Assembly (NCBI GenBank): GCA_024449915.1
Contig: JAMZAV010005082.1
Location: 1-64,000 of the forward strand
Direction of reading: 5' to 3'
Length of the DNA: 64,000 nt
DNA from: Sweltsa coloradensis
Taxonomy: Eukaryota > Arthropoda > Insecta > Plecoptera > Chloroperlidae
The notes under the pieces were generated by a model. It was not told the origin of the DNA. It did not search any database and saw only the letters and a list, made by a program, of their open reading frames with translations. The translations under genes were made by a program, and so were the position numbers. Each line of letters starts with the position of its first letter. Position 1 is the first letter of the stretch. Of this stretch, positions 56,505 through 64,000 are shown in pieces.

Positions 56505-56560
56505 CTAGGAAGCTTCGCAAACGCTTTTTCAGGCGCGTTGTTGGATGAGCGTAATTGTTT
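56505..56560 (-). mobile_element. Solo Helitron 3' end, family C
   Basis: Inverse 3' end CTAGGAAGCTTCGCAAACGC, TTTTTCAGGCGCGTTGTTGG and ATGAGCGTAATTG, then unrelated sequence. Only ~55 bp remain. Confidence 0.7.
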
Positions 56561-56644
56561 AAGGGGTTATTTCACTGAAAATGTATGAAAAACCAGCAAT
56601 TTTGCATTATTATTGTTTTCATTGCTTTTAAGTTTACTTTTTTA

Positions 56645-57427
56645 TTGGATGAGCGAAGCGAAGACTTCAATTTCACTGACCCCCAAAAAATTTAGCTCGG
56701 GTGTTTTTTTTTTTGTTTGTTTTTTTTTTGTTTGTTTTTCTGTCTGTTTGTTAACTCTCTACCAGGCAAACGGCATATCCGATCTTGATGAAAATTTGAC
56801 AGGACCTTCGAAATCTCTGAACTTAGAGGTGTATTGTTTTTGGGTACAATCGAAGAAATATTTCTCATGAATATAGTACTTTTACGATTTTTTCGATTTT
56901 TAGTGCGATATTTTCGTGACATTTGGGCCAATTCTGACCAAACGGGTGGGGCTACAACGTTCATAGACACCCAACGATATTATACATGGACATTAAGGTT
57001 ATGGTAATGTAGTACCCTTTGAAAGAAAAAGTTGAAAAAGTTAGCCAGAATCCATAGAAATAAAGCTTTTAATATAAGATTTTTAATTTTTTGTGCGATA
57101 TTTTCGTGCCATTTGGGCCAATTCTGACCAAACGGGTGGAGCTACAACGTTCATATTATACATGGACATTAAGGTTATAGTGATGTAGTACCTTTTGAAA
57201 GAAAAAGTTGAAAAAGCTAGCCAGAATCCATAGAAATAAAGCTTTTAATATATAAGTTTTTTCGGTAAATAATACCAATTGACAAGAAACAATAGAAACT
57301 TGACAACAATCACCTTCAATGCGTAGGCAGCAAAACAAAGCACTTGCAAAAATAAAGATATCTCACGCAAACTAAAAATTTTAAAAAGCTCATCCATCAA
57401 CGCGGCGGGACTTGAGCGTTTTCCTAG
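56645..57427 (+). mobile_element. Helitron-like element, family D, internally duplicated
   Basis: It starts TTGGATGAGCGAAGCGAAGA and ends CTTGAGCGTTTTCCTAG, followed by T. The ~190-bp segment 56880-57070 (GTGCGATATTTTCGTGACAT ... GAATCCATAGAAATAAAGC) is repeated in tandem at 57080-57250. The 3' end is family A-like (GGCGGGACTTGAGCG), so this copy combines a D body with an A end. Confidence 0.82.
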
Positions 57428-57699
57428 TTTAATGAATACATAAATTTATTTTATGCTGATATAATGCTAAAAGCATAAAATGATTTTTTTTCTTGAGCAC
57501 TGTATGCTATTTTACATGGGAAAATGGCTTACCAGTACTGATATTTGGCCTAATCTAGGGCTGTATAGAGTGTTATTTATAACATTTTTAGTCAATTTTA
57601 AAGAAGCCTAGATTAACAGGTTATAAAAGGCCCAGTGAATTCATGTAAAAATAAACTAACTGAACCTTTAGGCTATATTACACTCAAATTTACCAAAAA

Positions 57700-58655
57700 A
57701 AAACAACATAAATAAACTTTTAATGCTATTATCTCAAAACTTTTATTCTAGCATTTTTTTCCTACTTCTTCTACAGTTTAATATAATTTTTAGTAGGAAT
57801 TAAGTTCCGTATAATTTATTTTTTGATATGCTCACAAGTCTTATTCTGAAAAATTTATTAGACAAATTTTTGATGAGATTTATAGTTTTTTAATTAAAAT
57901 ATAGGAAATATAGATTTGTTACAAAAAAACATACATTTTCCAACAATGCAAAGGAAAAAAATCATATTTATCAAACAAAACGAAAATTATAAAATCCGTC
58001 TAGTGAATGTTTAGATGTATTGTTTTATTAATCTAAAACACCTTTCACTTTAAAAAATAAATGAAAATTATAAAAGCCTTAGCATTTTTATCAAAACGCT
58101 GTTTAAATCGTAAAATTGCAATTATTATGAGAAATAATTGTTTGATTGCGATCAAATTTCACACGAATATATGTCTATAAAATTAAGATTATGTGAAAAA
58201 TTATTACAATCAAATAAAGCATGTAGGTGTTATATGTCAAAGAATGTTTTAAAAATTTAAAAAATCACAAATTTGCAATTTTCATAAGAAATAATTTTTC
58301 GATTGCGCTCAAATTTCACACGAATATATGAATTCATAAAATTAAGGTTCTGTGAAAAAATCATTTCCATCGGATAAAGCATGTAGATGTTATAAGTCGC
58401 AGAAAGTTTTTAAAAATTGAAAAAAATCGTAAAATTGCGATTTTCGTGAGAAAAATTTTTTCGATTGCGCTAAAAAACGTGGCAGTTCTAAGTTCAGGGA
58501 TTTCGAAGGCCTCCATTAATTTCAGCGCAATTGGAGTATCGGTTTAGCCGGAATCGTGTTAGTTGACAGACAAAAATACGAAAAAAAATGAAAAAAAACA
58601 TTCCGGATTTTTTTCTCCTGTGTAGTGAAATGAAATCTTCGCTACGCTCATCCAA
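57700..58655 (-). mobile_element. Helitron-like family A variant with insert (minus)
   Basis: Minus-strand 5' tip TTGGATGAGCGTAGCGAAGA at 58655. The body has two AGCGCAATCG units, then the 400-bp insert segment also found at 47215-47610. No clear 3' end is found before 57440. Confidence 0.75.
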
Positions 58656-58673
58656 TTATCAGAAACAGGCTTT

Positions 58674-59285
58674 TTGGATGAGCGTAGCGAGCGAAGCGAA
58701 GATTCCATTTCACTACACTAAAGAAAAAAATCCGGAATGTTTTTTTTCTTTCTTTCTTTCTTTTTTTTTGTATTTTTGTCTGTCTGTTAACACGATTCCG
58801 GCTAAACCGATACTCCGATTGCGATGAAATTTTATGGATGCCTTCGAAATCTCTGAACTAAGAACTGCCACCTTTTTGAGCGCAATCGAAAAATTATTTC
58901 TCATGAAAATCGCAATTTTACGATTTTTTTCGATTTTTTTTTAAATTTCTTCGACTTATAACTCCTACATGCTTTATCCGATTGTAATGATTTTTTCACA
59001 GAACCTTAATTTTAAGAATTAATATATTCGTGTAAAATTTGTGCGCAATCGAATAATTATTTCTTATGAAAATTTCAATATTACGATTTTTTCCTTTTCT
59101 TAAATTACAATTAATTTAAAAAAATTAAGTTATTTTTTTATTTAATTTGATTTAATTTTTTAAAAAAAATTTCAACAAAGTTCTGATTTTTTCACAGAAC
59201 AACAGAAAATCCGCATAACACATGGCAGCTCAATGCACCAATTACGCTCATCCAACAACGCGGCGGGACTTAAGCGTTTTCCTAG
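58674..59285 (+). mobile_element. Helitron-like element, family A, complete
   Basis: It starts TTGGATGAGCGTAGCGAGCG and ends CTTAAGCGTTTTCCTAG, then T. Inverse tip CGCTCATCCAA and hairpin AACGC-GGCGGGACTTAA-GCGTT are intact. 612 bp. It sits head to head with the 57700-58655 copy, 18 bp apart. Confidence 0.9.
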
Positions 59286-59395
59286 TAGAAATAAGATTTC
59301 AAAATCGTAAGATAAATTGCTCATGGATATCCTACACATCACACTATAACAAACCCAAAGCTATAACATAGGGTATTTAATATTATTTAATTTTA

Positions 59396-60003
59396 TTGGA
59401 TGAGCGTAGCGAGCGAAGCGAAGATTCCATTTCACTACACTGGAGAAAAAAATACGGAATGTTTTTTTTTTTTTTTCTTCTTTCTGTATTTTTGTCTGTC
59501 TGTTAACACGATTCCGGCTAAACCGATACTCCGATTGCGATGAAATTTCATGGAGGCCTTCGAAATCTCTGAACTTAGAACTGCCACGTTTTTGAGCGCA
59601 ATCGAAAAATTATTTCTCATAAAAAACGCAATTTTACGATTTTTTTCGATTTTTAAAAACTTTCTTCGACTTATAACACCTACATGCTTTAACCGATTGT
59701 AATGATTTTTTCACAGAACCTTAATTTCATGAATTAAGATATTCGTATGAAATTCGAGCGCAATCGAATAATTATTTCTTGTGAAAATCGCAATTTTACG
59801 ATTTTTTTCTTTTTTTAAATTTCGATTAACTAAAAAAATTAAAAATTAAAGTTTATTTTTTATTTAATTTAAATTAATTTAAAAAAAATCTTCAACAGTA
59901 ATGATTTTTTCACAGAACAACAGAAAATCCGCATAACACATGGCAGCTCAATACACCAATTACGCTCATCCAACAACGCCACGGGACTTAAGCGTTTTCC
60001 TAG
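59396..60003 (+). mobile_element. Helitron-like element, family A, complete
   Basis: 608 bp, the same ends as 58674-59285 and ~90% identical to it. The left flank ends TTTTA and the right flank begins TTAATTAC. The loop of the 3' hairpin differs slightly (CACGGGACTTAA). Confidence 0.9.
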
Positions 60004-61439
60004 TTAATTACATTACAACAAATTACTAGCTTCATTTTTATTGGGTTGTCAATTTTATTATCTCGAAATGCACGCGATTCTTTTCTGGCCTCTACATCGT
60101 CATTTTGTGGTCAAGTTTTAGGGCGCGCGTTCACTTTGATTTTTTTAAATTCCTTCTATTTCTCGTGCATGTCACCAATATGGCTGCTATACATTGTGGA
60201 ACGGGTTGCGACGACCTAACCTAGTGGCCACACGAGCGAGTTAGACGAGCCTCCGCCAGGTGGCGGAGATCTAGAGGACCTTGCTCCGCACAGGCGCGAG
60301 TGTACCAAATTGAAGTGTCAATCTCACCCATTCAAGATGGCGGTTTGGCGTTTGAATTGATGCTTTTTTAATGCAAAAAAGTACTTTACTGGATTGTTTG
60401 ATATGGTTTTAGCTTGTGCAGCATGGTATTGAACAAACAGAAACAATGCAAAGTTATTGCATAAGGGAATTTTGTAATCATTTGGTGTTAAAGTCTGATA
60501 TGCTCACCTGCCAAACTGGCGGCCATCTTTAAAAATATTTTTTCGATTAATCGCTCCCATCTTATTAACATGCAAACTCACCCATTCAAGATGGCTTCCA
60601 ATCGTCCCGGAAGTGGACCGCTGACTGCTAGTCTAGCCAATTATATGGGATGTCTATGATCTAAGCTGTAAACATGTTCTAAAATATGCAAATCAAATTC
60701 CACTATAAAATCACGAACGCATAGATCGAATTTTGTTCCTTATATAGTTAGTTTCATATCATTTCTAAAATTAGGTCTGAAAGCAGATACAGAGTTGATA
60801 GCTCTCTTGGACACTGAAAGGGAATGAGTTTGACCTTGCCTCGAAATGTTTTGTAGTTTCAAATATTGGCAGCTCTGTAACTTTCGTGGGTACATCGAAG
60901 CAATATTTCCCATAAATATTGTACTTTTAGGGCAACGAAAAAACTATATCGCTCTCGCCGCCCCGCACCTTTCTACGGCTGGCACGAGGCGCGTGTCGAT
61001 CTCCTCCAAAAAGACAAAGCAAAAACAATCAAATCAGATTCCTTTCAGAGAGGCTTATAAATAAAATAAATACTTACTTAAATGAATAGTAGAAGGCGAC
61101 ATAAGTCGTCGAAATACTGTTAAAATAAATAAATTACAACTATACATCACCTGCTCTAAAAACTTTCATCAAATGTATATCAGCAAAATTATGTTATTTA
61201 AATTGATTCACCTTCTTTATTTATTACCTTTATGTATTACCTTATTAACCCTTATTTATTCATCGTCGCACGTCGCATACTATCATATTAGCCGCGTTGG
61301 ACTATACCTTGAGCGTGCAAGATTCGATACATCCCCTTGGTCACTGCATGTAATTTTCACAAGCCAGACAAATAAAAATAAAAATATGTTTTCTAAAACA
61401 AAATCATTGTAGTTAAACTTAATCCACACATTTGCAGCT
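60004..61439. other. No gene recognised
   Basis: 60205-60290 is the inverse of the 56085-56165 repeat (CTCCGCCAGGTGGCGGAG palindrome). CCATTCAAGATGGC occurs twice (60327, 60583). 61305-61370 repeats the CCTTGAGCGTGCAAGAT word of family F (15640). No supported exon. Confidence 0.5.
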
Positions 61440-62420
61440 GGAATATGAATTGTTATATTTTTATCTACCACCATGCCAAATTTTATGCTGGTAAGTGTTG
61501 ATAAAAAAAATCACTACTAGGGGTGGGGGTAAAAAAAAACATGTGAAATTAGGTTGATTGGACAGAAACATGGATAACATAATTTTATTGGATAATTTTA
61601 ATAATTATAATGTATAGAATACGACCTAGTACCAATTACAATTTTAAGGGATGGTAGAGGGCACTTGGGGTGAAATATCGTTTTCCTCCCAACGGATAAG
61701 TAATTCTTATATTTTTGTCTACCACCATGCTAAATTTCATGCTGGTAACTTACTATACAATGTTTGTCACTGATTTGTTGACCGGACTACAATTACATTG
61801 ACACACAATTTTAATCAGCAATTGAAATATTCAAAATGATCGATGTTACCGAAATATTACGCAGCGGGTGAGTGCTGTGCATTGATTTTTAACCGTGTTT
61901 TGTTCAGTTTATCAGTTTTATTATTATTCAAAATGTATTAAACACGACCAAACGTTTCCCCAAAGTTAAGAGTGGTAGGGAACAGTAGGGTGTGAAATAT
62001 CGCTTGCCTCCCGGCGGATTATTATTTTTCAGATTATTATACACCATCATACCAAATTTCATGCTGATAACTCATTAGGTGCCTCACTGGTGGAAGCTGG
62101 AAATCAAGGTTAAAAAATATATAAACTGTTAGGGATGGGGGTTGAAAAAATGTGGTTTAGGAAATGAGAATGGGCCGATTGGGTTAAAACACATTGAAAA
62201 ATAATTTTAATAACGTTTAAATAAAAATTCTATTTTGGGTTAAAGTTATGAATTATTCCAATTTAAGGCGATGATTTAGGGGGTGTTGGGGTCGGATTTC
62301 ACTTGCCTCCCGGCGGATTTTTAATTCTGATATTTTTATCTACCCCCATGCCAAATTTCGCTCTGGTATTCGCGTTTGCAATATTCTAATGTTTTTTTTC
62401 CATTTACCGCTCTCACTACA
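61440..62420 (+). repeat. ~300-bp tandem unit array, single orientation
   Basis: About three units. The core (TATCG[CT]TT[GT]CCTCCC then CGG, TTATATTTTTATCTACC-like, CATGCCAAATTTCATGCTGG) lies near 61670, 61995 and 62300. It matches one arm of the 541-3600 palindrome without that region's homopolymer noise. Confidence 0.8.
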
Positions 62421-62539
62421 TGAGGTTTTTTTTATATTTGCATTTCAAAATTATATAAAAACTATGTTTATACTATATATGAATACTATGTTTATTAAGA
62501 CTAGATAAACCTTAGTTTTAAGTGAAAGAGTATCATATT

Positions 62540-62663
62540 TGGTTGCGTTCCGTTAACTAAATTGCTGGCCCAGCGCCTTCAGTTTTACCGGAAGTGCTGG
62601 AGGTTTTTCGCCAGTATTCGTCAGTAAAGCTAGCTGCTGCCAGCAGTTAACGGAACGCAACCA
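62540..62663. mobile_element. 124-bp MITE with perfect TIR
   Basis: It starts TGGTTGCGTTCCGTTAACT and ends with the exact inverse AGTTAACGGAACGCAACCA. The middle has imperfect inverted CTGGC/GCCAG-type words. A target duplication is not clear. Confidence 0.85.
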
Positions 62664-63091
62664 TTGTAGCATCTTTACTAAAAAAACGTTATTTTCACCA
62701 ATTCGTATTTTTTGGAATAATATGTAATACAACACAATACAATACAAAACAGTAAAATGCAATACAAAGTTGGATTTTATTCCAGTGTAGAAAGATACAG
62801 GTTGTGTTACGTATAAGAGAAAATTGTGTTTATTCCTATCTTCAAGATATAATTGTTAGTAAATAGTTGTGTATGATATATAACCAATATAGCCGTGTAT
62901 GCTTTAGTTACACTTGGAAAGGAGATTGTTTTGGTTTTCTTTTCTTATTCGTTTGCTTTCAAATGTATTTGACTTGAAAAAGTGCTTTGAAATTAGCACG
63001 AAACTTTGTCTAATAACTACTACAAGAATAACCGTAAAAGCTATATAACCAAGAAAGCCTCCATTTAAATATATATACATAATATATATGT

Positions 63092-63178
63092 GAAGAAAGA
63101 CCAATAGTCGAAAAGATGTGTCCCGACCGGGGAGCGAACCCGGGTCCTTCGCCTTGTTTAGACTATTGCTCTTTCTTC
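63092..63178 (-). repeat. 87-bp hairpin around a tRNA-like T-arm
   Basis: An 18-bp stem (GAAGAAAGACCAATAGTC at 63092-63109; inverse at 63161-63178 with one mismatch) encloses a sequence whose minus strand has CCCGGGTTCGCTCCCCGG, a B-box-like T-arm. It parallels the element at 8481-8745, which also puts a tRNA-like piece between inverted repeats. Confidence 0.7.
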
Positions 63179-63506
63179 ATTCCTGTCCTTGCAGCAGGCT
63201 TACGCTGAAAGATTGTTATTTCCCAATAACATAAATTATTATATTTTTTTTTAACGTCACACATAAGGAAAATGCACATTTGTGCCATGTAAATAAATAA
63301 GTGCGTTAGTTAATTAATCGTGGTAGAATGATATAAGTTTTCTATTAAGCTATGGTTGTTGTAAACTACAGAAATTAAAGTTTAGGTTAATTTCCAATAA
63401 TTTGATAGTATTACTTAAAATGGTGTGTATTATTTTATGATATAAGTGAAAGAAAAGAAACATAATCATATTCTATAAAAAGAGTCTTATTGGCCCGGAA
63501 CAATAT

Positions 63507-63610
63507 AAAAACGTAACTTACAAAACTTATGACCGAGGCCACTACTTACTTAAAAACGATTTTTTTAAGTAAGTAGTGGCCTCGGTCATAAGTTTTTAAG
63601 TTACGTTTTA
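63507..63610. repeat. ~50-bp near-perfect hairpin
   Basis: 63507-63556 (ACGTAACTTACAAAACTTAT ... ACTACTTACTTAAAAA) is inverted in 63559-63610 with 2-3 differences and a 2-4 nt loop. The stem holds CCGAGGCCACTAC. No coding content. Confidence 0.9.
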
Positions 63611-64000
63611 TAATCATATTCTTACACACTGGTCGTCTAAACTTAGCTCTATTCATTGTCCTATATTTTGTAAATCAATTTCTAACTATAAAGGATAAGA
63701 CGATAATAAATAATAAATGTAAACAATTAGATAAAAAAGTGTTTATTTATAGTGTTTATACGTTTAAAAAAAATGTATGAACCTTTTCATCCTTTGCAAA
63801 CGTAACTTTGCGATTCACACATTTCCACAACAAATCTAGTCTAAAAGTAGAATCCTAGAAAGTTTCCACTATACCCATGTACAAGTCAACAATAACAGTG
63901 AAATTCAATGTTGAGTTATTATCAATATCATCATTCAAAATATGATACGGTTTAACTTTAACTCTAATCTAAGATAAAGTAGTACATTTTTTTACGTCAA
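63611..64000. other. No gene recognised
   Basis: AT-rich end of the window without repeats or open frames that I can support. Confidence 0.45.

Overview
This is a repeat-dominated stretch of an animal nuclear genome, not a bacterial or viral one. It is AT-rich, has spliced exons with GT/AG borders, long simple-sequence arrays, tRNA-derived SINEs, non-LTR retrotransposons, a Penelope-like remnant and many Helitron-like elements. The exons and transposon mix suggest a marine invertebrate. Frequent short AGGCCTA-type words would fit a deuterostome such as an echinoderm or hemichordate, but that is only an impression.

The one host gene I can name lies on the minus strand. Four exons (32979-33073, 31190-31435, 9266-9436, 8186-8391) encode the N-terminal part of a nardilysin-type M16 zinc metallopeptidase, including its inverted zinc motif HxxEH. 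Intron phases agree across all four exons once three single-base homopolymer excesses are discounted. The last intron but one is about 21.8 kb and holds most of the transposons seen here. The downstream (C-terminal) exons are not visible in 1-8185.

Layout: 1-5.2 kb is a homopolymer-noisy region with a 3-kb palindrome of ~290-bp units, followed by two Helitron-like elements and a SINE. 6-8 kb holds two fold-back elements and a hexamer array. 9.9-16.6 kb is a cluster of Helitron-like copies, many carrying tRNA-like Pol III boxes. 17.9-29.6 kb contains three same-orientation copies of one RTE-like LINE. These act as a trap: copy 2 is cut by a TTA-flanked Harbinger-type MITE, a Helitron-like element and a CTG-flanked TIR element, and copy 3 by another Helitron-like element. 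The uninterrupted paralogues show the empty sites. 33.3-38.1 kb has a LINE 3' tail and then a long, unrecognised, frameshift-riddled minus-strand coding region. 39-42 kb has a Penelope-like GIY-YIG remnant, a tRNA-like sequence and TIR elements. 42.8-49 and 56.5-60 kb are two more Helitron-like clusters. 49.8-54.05 kb is a large inverted repeat around a small Cys/His-rich ORF. 61.4-63.6 kb holds a second copy of the ~300-bp unit array and three short hairpin elements.

The most interesting theme is a set of Helitron-like non-autonomous families with almost unrelated bodies but one shared design. Each has a 5' tip beginning TT with a GAGCG/AGCG-rich motif, the inverse of that tip just before a 3' hairpin, and a CTAG end placed directly before a T. 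One subfamily has become a palindrome with a 3' end on both sides, and others have taken up tRNA-like Pol III promoter modules.
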